Below, piece after piece: positions 12,801-24,442 of a stretch of DNA of 64,000 bases (position 1 is its first letter; every line of letters starts with the position of its first letter). The notes under the pieces were generated by a model. The model was not told the origin of the DNA, ran no database searches, and saw nothing but the letters and a program-made list of their open reading frames with translations. This DNA comes from Begonia masoniana (lineage: Eukaryota; Streptophyta; Magnoliopsida; Cucurbitales; Begoniaceae). The stretch covers positions 20,119,432 through 20,183,431 of the forward strand of contig CM039509.1 in NCBI GenBank assembly GCA_022432975.1. The letters are read 5' to 3'. The translations under genes and the position numbers were made by a program.

Positions 12801-15473
12801 TCCTTCCCTCCTTAATTGGAATTTTGTCCCCAAAATTATTGCTTGGTTAACCTTCTAATTACTCACCATCACATTATCTAAGTACAATGCTTGAAATACT
12901 AACCTCGACAACCCTATGGTCCTTCTCACCCTTCGGGTCTTCATAGTTTTCTATATCTCCGAAGCTTTCAATCCGTCTAACTTCGCACTTCGTAAGTCAA
13001 TTACTCCTACATCCATCGACTGCAACTTAACCCTTCGTCGCCTAGACCTTCAAATTTTTATTTAACTTAACTTCAACTCTAGTTTGTCCCTCAAGCTAAG
13101 TTCATTCAATTTCTAACTCTTCAAATTTCGTGACAACAATTCGTACCTAATCACTTCAAACCCTTAAAGCTTCTTCAATTCTATAACACTAAGGACCTGA
13201 TACTTAGATCTCTCATCCTAATCCTCTATTTCAAACTCTTCTTTACACTACTATCTCCTTTCCAAATTATCAATCTCATTTTCTAAACCTACTTACATTG
13301 GGCAATTATAGCATTTCCTTAGCTACTCTAATGCCATTCTTGTATATAGGGCTGTAATTATTAAATCTATTTCTTTACGCTTTCACGGTATCCACTAGGT
13401 TTCTATAATTATTTCCACTACGATCGTTTCATCAAATTCTTACATCGGTCTTTATTGATCACAAACAAATCTTAAGTCTAAACTAATTCTTTAATTATTC
13501 ACCCAACACCTTAAAGGGTATACTAACGAATCGACGTAACTTACGAGTCGGAACATCCCCAATACCTCCTGCTCTAACTTCACTTCTAGGCTCACTTGCA
13601 CAGTCCTCGTGCAACCCTCTCTTCCTTTCATCCAATGTGCTCAAAATTCTATAACCTTAACTACTTGACTCTTATTCCAACCTTCATTTAATCTAGTTAA
13701 TCTTCTCACTTATCCATATGACACTGTCCGATGCCCAAGGATTTACCTAACCGGTCATTTTATCTTACTTCATATAGCCTCTATTTTCCTCAAGTTGGGA
13801 TCTAATTCACGTTAGCTATTCCCAAAATCATTGGCTCCAACTTCGTTACCTACATGTTGGCCCTTTAAAATTCCTAATTTAATCCTATTCCTAATGTACT
13901 TGATAACTCACCAATCCCTCGATTCGCACTACTTCACATTCAAGTTTAACTTTAAATCTAAACCCTTTATTTCATCAAACAAAAATGTTCTACACTCATT
14001 CTTAATATCTTACAAGGACTTCCTCCAAAGTTACGATCTAGTCCACTATCTTTCATTCCTGTTAATCAGGTTCTAGATATTCTATTTGTCTTCTTCACAA
14101 TAATTGGTCTAACAATTTTCTTGTTAGCAAACTTGTTGTAGGTAGACCTACAACCCTAATCTAAATCTTCTAAAGTTCTTAAATCTTATCCTTCTATTTT
14201 CCCAAAATTTTAAAAGCATCATTACCTTAATGGAACTAAGCATGCCATGGCTCATACCACAAGCCCTATCAATTCCCAAGTCTCCAGGCAATTAACAAAG
14301 TGATCGAGTTCACTTCCTTAAATTCTCATATGAATCGGCCTTCACTTAATCCCTTATAGGCCAAGCTTTCTAACTCACCTAATCTGATCTCATTCTTCAT
14401 ATTTCCTCAATTACTACTTAGGTGCTAAATTTTAACTGATCCATGGTTTTAACCACCTATTGAGTAATGACGATTTCTACATCCATCCCAGAAATGAGCT
14501 TCATATTCGGGGTTCTTAACTTAAACTATATTACTATAGACTCAACTCTTAACTTCGACGCCCATGACTCAAGGAATCTGAAATCTTTTATCCTTGTTAT
14601 ATCTCCTATAATTGATACTTACCCTTGTCAATTCACCAGCTCCTCTAAATTGAATGAGGTGTACTGGACCTCTAAACTTGACTTTCAATCTAAGGTGCTA
14701 AACCCTTCTTCAAAATTTTGTTACACTTCTTAGGCGTTTCCAATAATTTCTAACTCTCATACTTTGCCTTATGTCCCTAGGTTAAGCAGCATCTAATTGC
14801 CTAACGCATCTTCTATTTATTGGTCACTCTTAACTTTACTAAGTCTTCTTTTCTATTAAGTGGCGGCCATAATCTTTTCACGTATCAATATTTGTCCTTC
14901 GTTGCTTAGTCCTTTAAGATGGTACCTATCTCCTAGAGAACGTCCAAATTATATAATTTGAGTATCATCTATCGTATAACCTTGATCCTTTATTGTCCCT
15001 AAATTTATTAACTTACCAACCTCACTTAGATCTCAATATTTCCCTCATCAAAATTTGTCAATACTAATACTTCTATGTAACCATCCTGACTATACATCCT
15101 AGACTTCGTATCGATCAATCGCACTATCTTTGTAAAAGTAAGCAACACGTCCCTTACTCTCTCGATAGTTTACTTAAGTTAAACTCTCGAAAATGTCTTC
15201 ATCTAAATAACTCAAACTTAGCTCGAGTCCAAGATATACGAGTTTCTACTACGTCCTCTTATTCACTTAGATATACTAGTGGTATCAAGGTCAGGTTACC
15301 TATCTTAATGCATAACTATCTCTGTCCAAAGTTTGCGTTGTGTTGCCTTCACCTAGTAACTCTCCCACCTAATATTTTTCATCCCTTTGTCTACTTCTAT
15401 CTATGTTGCACATCCTACTATTAAATTCTTACTCTAAACTACACCTCTATTTTAATGTTCTTCATTCTATAGA
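12801..15473 (-). other. E3 internal region without coding capacity
   Basis: Apart from the purine tract at 12801-12813, I see no long frame and no RT FIDD box, integrase DDE or RNase H motif on the minus strand. The gag frame stops just where the protease would begin (…VVPGIILFR then stop). The sequence is rich in pyrimidines on the plus strand. It may be a decayed or replaced pol region, or cargo; I cannot tell which. Confidence 0.7.
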
Positions 15474-16028
15474 CTACCGAAATAAAATTATACCTGGCAC
15501 CACACTTGGTTGGGCAACTTCCCTATCTTCGGTCATAACAATTGTCCTTGAGGGACCACTCGGTAGCTTCTTGCTCTGCCCTAGACAATCCCTGGTTCTG
15601 TGACCCCTTTTATCGCACCTAAAACATCGGTCCGAATACAATTTACATTCCCCGAAATGACACTTCCAACATGTAGGGCACGAAGGAGCTTGACGAGCTC
15701 CTCGGGGTCGTTCGCTCCTATCCTGCACAATCGAGGAATCGTTGGGCCTCTTAATGTCCCTCGCTGGTGGTGGCTTTTCATCGACTGGGGGTGACGGAAA
15801 AACATCGAGGGACCCCTCAACCTGGATCGGATCCATAACACATCCACCAAACGTTGGAGGTTGAAATTGCCTAGTTTGTTCTCTACCTCGGTTCCATGAA
15901 ACACTACCTTGTCCACTATCATTCCCATCTCGGTTGAGTAAAATCTCTATCTGTTCTGATTGTCGGTGCACTACGTCTATAAGCTGGCCAACGAGATTCT
16001 CCTCAGGTTGTCTAGGTGCTTTCGGCAT
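15474..16028 (-). CDS. E3 truncated gag, capsid core missing
   Basis: 184 codons on the minus strand. The start is the ATG of MPKAPRQPEE at 16028. An upstream in-frame ATG at 16064 lies inside the predicted leader intron and is rejected. Residues 10-35 are a hydrophilic helix (LIDVVHRQSEQIEILLNR) like the gag N-terminus of E1 and E4. Residues 56-66 (FQPPTFGG) match the start of the capsid (PPIFDGQ in E4), but the roughly 180-residue capsid domain that follows in E1 and E4 is gone. Residues 135-148 are an intact zinc knuckle, CX2CX4HX4C (CFRCDKRGHRTRDC), for RNA binding. It ends at the gag-protease border. It may bind RNA but should not assemble capsids alone; mobility would need a helper element. 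Confidence 0.75.
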   Translation of the reverse strand: MPKAPRQPEENLVGQLIDVVHRQSEQIEILLNRDGNDSGQGSVSWNRGREQTRQFQPPTFGGCVMDPIQVEGSLDVFPSPPVDEKPPPARDIKRPNDSSIVQDRSERPRGARQAPSCPTCWKCHFGECKLYSDRCFRCDKRGHRTRDCLGQSKKLPSGPSRTIVMTEDREVAQPSVVPGIILFR

Positions 16029-16038
16029 TTTCTTGTTC

Positions 16039-16109
16039 CTAGACACAATACAAATACACGACAAAATAATATAAACATCTATGAATCAAACTTAAACTTA
16101 AATACTTAC
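16039..16109 (-). other. Predicted mini-intron between primer site and gag (E3)
   Basis: Donor ACT|GTAAGT (ending 16109) and acceptor TCTAG|G (16039) on the minus strand, 71 bp, just upstream of the gag ATG. The same arrangement recurs in E1, E2 and E4, which is the main support; no transcript evidence is available. Confidence 0.55.
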
Positions 16110-16183
16110 AGTCGATGGAGAGTCCTCGTGCGGCGGTGTGTTTTTGACAGGCATATCACAGAACTCGCTTTTAAAACTCCGTC

Positions 16184-16195
16184 TCTCTGATACCA
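16184..16195 (-). promoter_or_regulatory. Primer binding site, initiator tRNA-Met (E3)
   Basis: TGGTATCAGAGA on the minus strand, 4 bases after the 5' LTR end, complementary to the 3' end of plant initiator tRNA-Met. It fixes the sense strand of E3 as minus. Confidence 0.9.
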
Positions 16196-16936
16196 TAACT
16201 ATGACGACCCCAACCCGATCAGGGCCGCCACGGACTTGCCGTGACATAATCATTACTTCTCTTATTTATTTATTTTTTTAAAAAAACATTTCCCAAAACC
16301 CTTAAACAAACTAACCATAACGTAACCTTAACTTTGAACTCTCATAACCACGTAAGTTTTTCTTTTTATTTCACTCATAACGTTTCGACTTCTAAACCAT
16401 TAAATCGAAGTCTCGGATAGTTGAAATCCCTTAAAATCACTCGTTCATCGATCATCAAAACACGACACTAATATAACCTACAATTTCGGACAAATTCAAG
16501 AAAACGAACTGCGTGGATCGCTCTAAAAATCGAGCGTATCCTTACCTGTTTCAAAATAACCAAAACAGTTCAAAATAACCAAACAGTTCCAGTATATTTT
16601 AAAATTAAGACTCCACATTCTAAACGTTCTACTTCGACTACATATACATCAACACTCGACTTTTCATACATTTTCCACCAAACATCTAATCCATATACTT
16701 AAACATTTCCATACTTTCACAAACAAAACCTACACGTAACCTACTAACCAACAAAACTAACTCACATCATTTGCCACCAAACAGTTCGGGGCACACCACC
16801 GATCATCAAGCCAAGCCAAAACACACCCCGTCGCCACGAGCACCAACCCTCGACCACCTATTCCTTGTCATCAAGAGGAACTCTCACCTTCACGACCTGT
16901 CACCTACATCTTACACCATAAACAGTAGCGTATGCT

Positions 16937-18438
16937 GAGAACATACATGACTTGCCCGTGAGAACATACATGACTTGCCCGTGAGAACATACATGACTTG
17001 CCCGTGAGAACATACATGACTTGCCCGTGAGAACATACATGACTTGCCCGTGAGAACATACATGACTTGCCCGTGAGAACATACATGACTTGCCCCGTGA
17101 GAACATACATGACTTGCCCGTGAGAACATACATGACTTGCCCGTGAGAACATACATGACTTGCCCGTGAGAACATACATGACTTGCCCCGTGAGAACATA
17201 CATGACTTGCCCGTGAGAACATACATGACTTGCCCCGTGAGAACATACATGACTTGCCCGTGAGAACATACATGACTTGCCCGTGAGAACATACATGACT
17301 TGCCCGTGAGAACATACATGACTTGCCCGTGAGAACATACATGACTTGCCCGTGAGAACATACATGACTTGCCCGTGAGAACATACATGACTTGCCCGTG
17401 AGAACATACATGACTTGCCCGTGAGAACATACATGACTTGCCCGTGAGAACATACATGACTTGCCCGTGAGAACATACATGACTTGCCCGTGAGAACATA
17501 CATGACTTGCCCGTGAGAACATACATGACTTGCCCGTGAGAACATACATGACTTGCCCGTGAGAACATACATGACTTGCCCGTGAGAACATACATGACTT
17601 GCCCGTGAGAACATACATGACTTGCCCGTGAGAACATACATGACTTGCCCGTGAGAACATACATGACTTGCCCGTGAGAACATACATGACTTGCCCGTGA
17701 GAACATACATGACTTGCCCCGTGAGAACATACATGACTTGCCCGTGAGAACATACATGACTTGCCCGTGAGAACATACATGACTTGCCCGTGAGAACATA
17801 CATGACTTGCCCGTGAGAACATACATGACTTGCCCCGTGAGAACATACATGACTTGCCCGTGAGAACATACATGACTTGCCCCGTGAGAACATACATGAC
17901 TTGCCCGTGAGAACATACATGACTTGCCCCGTGAGAACATACATGACTTGCCCCGTGAGAACATACATGACTTGCCCGTGAGAACATACATGACTTGCCC
18001 GTGAGAACATACATGACTTGCCCCGTGAGAACATACATGACTTGCCCGTGAGAACATACATGACTTGCCCGTGAGAACATACATGACTTGCCCGTGAGAA
18101 CATACATGACTTGCCCGTGAGAACATACATGACTTGCCCGTGAGAACATACATGACTTGCCCGTGAGAACATACATGACTTGCCCGTGAGAACATACATG
18201 ACTTGCCCGTGAGAACATACATGACTTGCCCCGTGAGAACATACATGACTTGCCCCGTGAGAACATACATGACTTGCCCCGTGAGAACATACATGACTTG
18301 CCCCGTGAGAACATACATGACTTGCCCGTGAGAACATACATGACTTGCCCCGTGAGAACATACATGACTTGCCCGTGAGAACATACATGACTTGCCCGTG
18401 AGAACATACATGACTTGCCCGTGAGAACATACATGACT
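16937..18438 (-). repeat. Expanded 23/24-bp minisatellite (~64 units)
   Basis: The unit is gagaacatacatgacttgcccgt (23 bp), with a 24-bp variant having one more C. About 1.5 kb gives about 64 units. The CCC/CCCC difference is interspersed and can serve as a barcode of unit history. The unit has no stop codon in any minus-strand frame and is not a multiple of 3, so all three frames stay open for over 500 codons. These apparent proteins are repeat artefacts. Confidence 0.97.
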
Positions 18439-19865
18439 TTACACGTGAGAAACATACATCATTCGCGTGAGAAACATACATCATTCGCGTGATCGTTCTT
18501 TACTTCAACGTTTCACATATCATCTTTAAATCATTATCGTTCAATTCATCGTAAAAACATGCTCGTAAATAGTTCGTATGCACCTTTTATAAAACATGAT
18601 GCATGAGGAGTTCATAGACATACATAGACATATCATCGACCATTCACAACGTACATGGACAAGCTTTACTCATAACAAACTTAACAAACCACTAATAACT
18701 AACATTCTAGGCTACCCGACTCATTAAACCCACAGTCAGAAAATCATCATCGAAAACACAAAATCCTAATGTTGTCACAATGTAGGGCCTTAAGGGCCGG
18801 AAACCTAACATCCACTTACCTGGCGTCCGTAGCAAGCCGTGCACCGTCCAAAAGCCGTGTCCACCTAAGGCATTTCATAAATAAAGGACATTAAAATCGA
18901 TCCTAAATAAACGAATCTCAAACTTAAACTAAGCTCCAAGTTAAAGCAATTTCTCCTAAAACTTTCATTTTCTCCATTCGGGCATTTCATCGAGCACGTG
19001 GTGCTCACAATTTACTTAACCTCCATTAATTGTTTTCCAAAAATCTCCAATATTCAAACTTTAACCTAAATCCACTAATAATCATCAATTCATTTAATCT
19101 ACCTAAATAATGACAAGTGTATTCACTAATAAGCATAAAAGCATAATATCATCAATTTCTAACTAAAACTTAATTAAACGGCCACTAATTTGGGTTCGGT
19201 AAAAACCGACCCGAAACTTCAAACGCGCGTAACTTTTGCTTCAGTTATCGGAATCGAACGATTCCAGCGGCCACATACTCCTCTAATAACCTATTTTAAC
19301 CTGCCAAAAGGAATTTTAAAACAAACAACTGGAACTAGGTCAAAAAGGGAAAAACCCGAACTGCCCCTTTTTCCGAAATTTTCCCCCTTTTCGATTTTTC
19401 ATCAATTCACGCTCATTTCATCACCAATCGACCACATATACCCTCAATTAGAATAATCTAACCTAAAATCGAAGCTACACTTACCAAAATCGAAGTGCCC
19501 TAAATCGGCCTCACTGATTTTCGCTCACATTGAGCTCAACACGGCAAGGCAACCAAAGCCGGCGTTAAGCTCGGCCATTTGACGCCAAGAAGGGCCAAAA
19601 GCCGCTAGAAATCGGAGCTCAATCGAGCTCATCTTTCTCGGCCTTAACAGAGACAGAACAGGGCGAAATCGAGCTTACCGTTCGGTTTAGTGCGCGAGAA
19701 GGAACCGGAGCCTCACGTCGCCGTCGTCTGGCCTGAAAACGGCGAGAATCGCCGGCGGTGGCCGTCGAAAATTGCTGCTCGTCTCTCCCTGTCGTCGGGC
19801 TCGTCGGGAGCTCGGCACTCGACTCACGAACGACAGAATGGCAAAGCAATTCTGTCGTTTTGTTT

Positions 19866-19871
19866 TATTAT

Positions 19872-19902
<31 letters not shown>
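19866..19902. repeat. TTA/TAA microsatellite in E3 5' LTR
   Basis: The same locus as 12502-12555 in the 3' LTR, with fewer units, so it also changed after the LTRs were made. Confidence 0.93.
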
Positions 19903-19903
<1 letters not shown>

Positions 19904-20147
19904 AATTACATTACCATTTTGTCCTTCTGAAAATTCCGTTAAATCCCATCCTTAAATTATAAATTTTTGTAGATTGAACCTCACCCCGTACCCAGCTTAA
20001 TTTCTCCATTTAGAATACCCGAACACAATTTGATTAATCAATTATTTTAACCAAATTTATTCACTTTTCTTTTAAATTACTTAAAATAATTATTTATTAA
20101 ACAATTACCTATTATTTTATTTTCTCTTAAAAATCTCGGGTGTTACA

Positions 20148-20623
20148 AGAAACGTGAGGGAAACTTTGTAACTAATCAATGAAGAAAAAAACAAAGTGCA
20201 AAAGTGAATAAGAATTGATGTTTTCAATTGATGAAAATAATTGGTATCAAAGTAATTAGAATCAAAATTTTAAGAATATAATTTAAGACTTTGAAAATAA
20301 AAGTCGAAACTTTACGAGCACAGTTGGAAACTTTAAGAGAATCAAATTTCAAGAATGAAATTCGAACTTCAAGAATGCTAATAGAAATTTCAAGAATGAA
20401 ATTTGAGGCTTCAAGAATAAGAATCGAAATTTTAAGAATAAATTTTGAAACTTTAAGTATGAGAATCGAAATATCAATAATGATATTCGAAACTTTTAGA
20501 GTAAGAGGAAAAAAATGGTTTTTTTTTTATGAAGAATTTTGAAAAATAAATTCGGGGGAAGAAGAGATTGTTAGAGAAATAAAGACAATGTTTGAATCTA
20601 AGAGTCTTTGCTCTGATACCAAA
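20148..20623 (-). other. G0 5' leader with primer site
   Basis: This lies between the G0 5' LTR and the E3 insertion. The minus strand carries TGGTATCAGAGCAAAGAC (20604-20621), a long match to the initiator tRNA-Met primer site, 2 bases from the LTR end. The rest is AT-rich with a 21-bp repeat block. Confidence 0.8.
20288..20505 (+). repeat. Degenerate 21-bp repeats in G0 leader
   Basis: About ten diverged units of the type ttcaagaatgaaatttgaaac. Read on the plus strand they give a 7-residue periodicity (SRMKFEA, SRIRIEI, LRINFET, LSMRIEI). That strand is antisense to G0, so the heptad look is a by-product of the 21-bp period. Confidence 0.75.
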
Positions 20624-21365
20624 TGACGAGAACCACGGGTATATCAAACACGAGACCCTTCAATAATGTGGAATAAAAACTCAGGAATGCCTTTGAATAT
20701 ATTAAAAATGAACTTGACTCCAATTAAACCTTGCCAACGGAACCAAAACTATCAAGTGATCTTTCAATTTTTTGCTTGAAGAAGATCTAGTTATTCACAA
20801 AGAACTAAAGAGAAAGTTCTAAAAAAAAAACCACTGAAAAAATGCATAAGAATCAAATATCATTCATCATAATTTTTCTCAAAGAGTTACAATTCTAGTG
20901 TTTAAATAGGTTAAAATAAATATTAAAAATAATATAAATATCCCTAAGAATCTTAAAAATATTATAGAAAGCAATCAAGGCTTAAGGAAACTTAACTAAT
21001 ACATAAAAATTGAAAAAAAAATCATCAAAATATTAAAAAGGATGGTTTTGGACACGGAAGATCATGTTGGAATGTGCTGGGGCAAGCATGGTGCACGCGA
21101 GGCCCGGGGCGCTGGGGGGAGCTGGGCACAGGGCGTGGGGCACTGAATACTGAAATTGAGCCAAGTTTGATATTTTGGCATTATTTTTTGCAACTCCATG
21201 CATCTTCATGCATGCAACTTCTTGGTTTCTTTGTTCATGTTGTGATGACTCTTTTTCTTGGATCTTCATGACCAAATCAAGTGTGGTTTTATACTTTTGG
21301 TCCCTTTATCTTCTTATGGATCTTGGTCATTGGCTTTGAATTGAGTTGTACCTTTGTTCGTATCA
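20624..21365 (-). mobile_element. G0 5' LTR
   Basis: 742 bp, TGATACGAAC...TCTCGTCA in the sense (minus) direction, directly before the primer site. It contains a GC-rich block (21070-21150, with a cccggggcgctggggg core) matching 5770-5830 in the other LTR. I could not find a matching TSD at the far left end. Confidence 0.82.
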
Positions 21366-21820
21366 GGACGATTCTTAGCATATCTCCAATCCTTGGGTAG
21401 ATCATTTTAATATTATCGATTGTAGTTGCTTCTAATTTCTTAGGAACCAATTCAAGAATAGTGCTCTCTTTGTTAACACAATCCTTATCTCTCAAATTTA
21501 GGGTTTTTATTTCCCCTTCAAGGTATTCATTCAACTCTTTGCATGCATAGATTCTTCCACAACTAAAATTCTTTTGTTGTAACGTCTATACATTTTACTA
21601 GTTGAAGAATAACCTAAAAATATTCCATAATCCGTTTTTGAGTTAAATTCACCTAAATTATCCTTAGTGTTTAGGATAAAACATTTACAACCAAAACTTC
21701 TAAAATATTTAGTATTTGGTGTTCTCTCATTCCAAAGCTCATAAGAAGCTTTCTCAAGAATTGTGCTAAAATATACTTGATTTAGGACATAACATGCCTT
21801 GGCAACGGCTTCTGCCCAAA
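21366..21820 (-). pseudogene. C0 copia integrase C-terminal part
   Basis: The minus strand translates in pieces as [34 protein letters not shown] and KTDYGIFLGYSSTSKMYR, the typical C-terminal portion of a plant Ty1/copia integrase (WAEAV...YVLNR...P...FGC...GIFLGYS). The following 21289-21534 frame would be the integrase-RT linker. It is broken by stops and ends at the G0 LTR; the copia RT is not in the window. Confidence 0.82.
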
Positions 21821-22180
21821 CGAAATGAAAAAGACATATATGGTAGAATCATAACTATAGATTACATCCCTAATCGAAATGCATATATTTGTCTCATACA
21901 ATATGGGGATGGTGACAAAAGATATCCTTGTAGTGAACCACAGGAGGGAGCATCTCATCGGTAATGCTAAGGGGAATACACAGCAACTTGACCAACATTA
22001 AGAACTAGACTGTCTACCAGGATCCACCACAGGTTGGGTTTTAGAGCCGTGTGATGGGTGACTCTCAAGCATAGTTCAGAGAGCACTTTGAGTCTATGGT
22101 GTGGGTGTTAGAGCATTGAGAGGTCCTTTTCCTAGTAGGAGAGGACCGGGAAGAACACACCTATGATGTACTAGAATACT
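21821..22180. mobile_element. Unclassified ~360-bp insert in C0 integrase
   Basis: It splits the integrase between the NLPKY and WAEAVA motifs, so it is an insertion. It has no open frame, no clear LTR or terminal inverted repeats and no poly-A tail. The exact edges and TSD are uncertain. Confidence 0.5.
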
Positions 22181-23079
22181 TGGGAAGATTATTCTCATTA
22201 AGTATAGTCCTAACAAACTCTTGGACGGACCTATTTTTTCTCTCAATAACCCTATTTTATTGAGGTGTTTTGTGGAAGAAAAATTATGTTCAATGCCATA
22301 TTTTTAGTAAACAAGCTCAAAACTTTCATTTTCAATTTAACCACCATAATTACATCAAATTCCAACAATAAAGAGATTCTTTTCATTTCGCACTTTCTTT
22401 CTAAATCTAGGAAATGTTTCGAAAGTTTCATCTTTTTATCTTAAGAAGAAAACCCAAATGAATCTCAAAAAGTCATCAACAATGACATACGCATAATATT
22501 TACCACCTGACGCTAGCGGTTTTCTATGGATCAAGAAGATCTATATGGAGCAATTAGAGAGGCTTGGAAGATGATACAATATTTTAGAAGCAAACGAACT
22601 ATTTGTTTGCTTTCTCATTTGACATGCATCATAAATCTTATCTTTTTCAAAAGAAATTGTAGGAAGACCTCTAACTTAATTGTTTCTAGAAATCTTAGCT
22701 AACTTGTGAACATGACCTAATCTCCTATGTCAAGACCAAAAGTCAATAGAAGAATTTGCATAAAACATTTTTCAACAAAGTTTGAGACATTATTCAAATC
22801 ATTAGTATTAACATTCTTATTCTTATAACTATTAAAAAAAAATTTCATCCAAACCATCCTAAATCATGCAAATTTTTTATTCAAAAATAACTCTATATCC
22901 TTTGTCACACGATTGAGTCATACTTAATGATTATGATTTAACCGATCAACTAAAAGCACATTTTTAATAATGGGGTTACAAGCATTACTTATATTTCCAA
23001 TTCCAATAAATTTTCTTTTTGGTCACCTCCAAAAGTGATATTTTCTTTCTTCTTTGTGATGGAGGTAAACGTTGAACAG
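22181..23079 (-). pseudogene. C0 copia protease end, GAG-pre-integrase and integrase core
   Basis: Minus-strand pieces in order: GIGNIS...NPIIKNVLLVDRLNHNH (after the protease), HRRLGHVHKLAKISRNN (GAG-pre-integrase, with the zinc-binding H and a later CQMRKQTNS), GGKYYAYVIVDDF (first catalytic D region) and ENESFELV...YGIEHNFSSTK (the region with the last catalytic E in the family). Frameshifts and stops separate them. The order protease-integrase before RT identifies copia. Confidence 0.82.
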
Positions 23080-23599
23080 TGTAACGTCCCCTGGTCCTCC
23101 CAGTACAATATTGTCCGCTTTGATCCAGAGCCTGCACGATTTTGTCCTTGGGGTTAGCCCCAAAATGCGTTGTACTAGGTAGGGAGGTGAACACTACTTA
23201 TAAATCATGTATTTTTCACTCTCCCAAAAAATGTAGGATTGCGCACCCCCACTAGTATGGGCTGGGCCCCACTGGACCTTCATTGTCTTCACATGGCGGG
23301 CTATCACAATCTCCCTCCCTTCGGGGCCCGATGTCCTCGTCGGCCACACTTTTAGTTGGACAGTGGCTCTAATACCATTTGTAACGTCCCTCGATCCTCT
23401 CAGTACAATATTGTTCGCTTTGGGCCAGAGCCTGCACAGATTTGTTCTTGGGGTAATGCGTTGTACTATGTAGAGAGGGTAAATCTACTTATAAACCATG
23501 CATTTTTCACTCTCCCAAGCAATGTGAGACTGTGTACCCCCACTGATATAGGTTGGGCCCCACTGGACCCTCATTGCCTTCACATGGCGGGCTTTCACA
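23080..23599 (-). mobile_element. TRIM-like element T1 without 5S sequence
   Basis: Two direct repeats of 229 and 220 bp (23080-23308, 23380-23599) surround a 71-bp centre. The minus strand carries TGGTATTAGAGCC (23365-23377), an initiator-Met-type primer site, just after the 5' repeat. A GGAGGGAG purine tract precedes the 3' repeat. TSD aacag/aatag (one mismatch). No coding capacity. The repeats contain acaatattgt and gcgcacccccactagtatggg but no 5S rRNA motif that I can see. Confidence 0.85.
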
Positions 23600-24442
23600 A
23601 ATAGTCTATTGTCATATGCCTTGAACACCATTATTAAGATATCAAAGGTTCTTTAATGGATAATAGTCAACCTACAAGAAAAGTTAATTTTTTCTTAGCT
23701 ACCGAAATTTTTTTGGGTCCTTGATATTTAGTATTGATTCTTTTAGAAATCAAAATAAAAATAGCAGATAACTTCTTATCATTTGATTTAAATCGACACA
23801 CAAAAGATTTATTTACTACTTTATTGCATGGGTGATAAGTAGATGGACCAAACCTTTTTCTTTTTAAAAGATTCTTATCTGATTCCATCTTTATCAAATG
23901 TTACTCTTTGTTTTCCCAATAACATATTTAAGTTTCTACTATCATTTGTAAACTTAAACACAATATTACTTAAATTGTTATTTTTACCTTTCAAATCACA
24001 AATTCCATTTTCAAAAGATGATATTATACTAGCTTCCTGCTCAACTAAATCAACATTATCCTTCATTAAAAATTTATACTTGGACTTCAGTCCGATTATA
24101 CTTCTCAACTAAATTATTGAAGACATCAATCAACTCATTTTCATTCACATCAACACGTAAATAATTTAAGTAGTCACTTACCTCGTTATGTTCATCATTC
24201 AACTAAATCAACATGTTGGCTACTTCTTCTTCCTTGGATGACATTATTTCATCACTATCTTTCAAATAGTTTTCATTGCTCTTTTCTTAAATGTCTTTGG
24301 TGCCTTCTTGGCTTGAGGAAATTCACCTTTGAAGTGCTCCGACTTTCCACAGTCAAAGCAAGTGGCTTCCTTTTATTTTTGTGGTCTATCCCCTTTTATA
24401 ACCTTCTTTCCTTTCCATTATTTCCGTTGGAGGAATTTGTTC
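23600..24442 (-). pseudogene. C0 copia gag C-terminal region
   Basis: The minus strand shows TCFDCGKSEHFKGE near 24325-24375, a zinc knuckle that has lost its last Cys (E). It is followed by the coiled-coil-rich region of plant copia gag (LKSKYKFLMKDNVDLVEQEA...LNMLLGKQRVTFDKDGI; 23875-24108). The 23667-23897 frame continues it with lysine-rich sequence. Stops are present throughout. Confidence 0.78.

Larger units (their letters stand above)
10086..20147 (-). mobile_element. E3: complete non-autonomous gypsy element
   Basis: 10,062 bp with TSD agaaa (10081-10085 and 20148-20152) inserted in the G0 leader. Element order on the minus strand: 5' LTR 20147-16200, initiator-Met primer site, small intron-like gap, truncated gag, about 2.7 kb without coding capacity, purine tract AAGGAGGGAAGGA (12801-12813), 3' LTR 12800-10086. 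The two LTRs are nearly identical outside a tandem array, which implies a fairly recent move. There is no recognisable protease, RT, RNase H or integrase, so it must have used proteins from a relative. It is comparable with LARD-type elements but keeps a gag remnant. Confidence 0.93.
16200..20147 (-). mobile_element. E3 5' LTR with expanded array
   Basis: 3,948 bp, 1,233 bp longer than its partner; almost all the difference is the tandem array at 16937-18438. The plus-strand left terminus is TATGACGACC, a G-to-A change from the expected TGTGACGACC. Predicted leader: donor TTTG|GTAAGT (19484), acceptor CTTAG|G (18865), exon 2 of 45 bases, donor CCAG|GTAAGT (18819), acceptor GTAG|G (16904). The array lies inside intron 2. 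Confidence 0.93.

Noticed and set aside
15474..16064. Gag start at 16064
   Set aside because: That ATG is within the predicted mini-intron; the ATG at 16028 follows the acceptor as in E1, E2 and E4.
16937..18438. CRISPR-like array
   Set aside because: Units are contiguous without unique spacers and lie in a plant LTR; it is a minisatellite.
16900..18484. Three overlapping minus-strand open frames of 503-526 codons
   Set aside because: They come from a 23/24-bp repeat without stop codons whose length is not a multiple of 3, so every frame stays open and shows the same permuted peptide. No non-repeat coding sequence is attached.
20291..20542. Heptad-repeat (coiled-coil) protein
   Set aside because: A 21-bp repeat gives a 7-residue period; the strand is antisense to G0 and the frame has no start context or homology.
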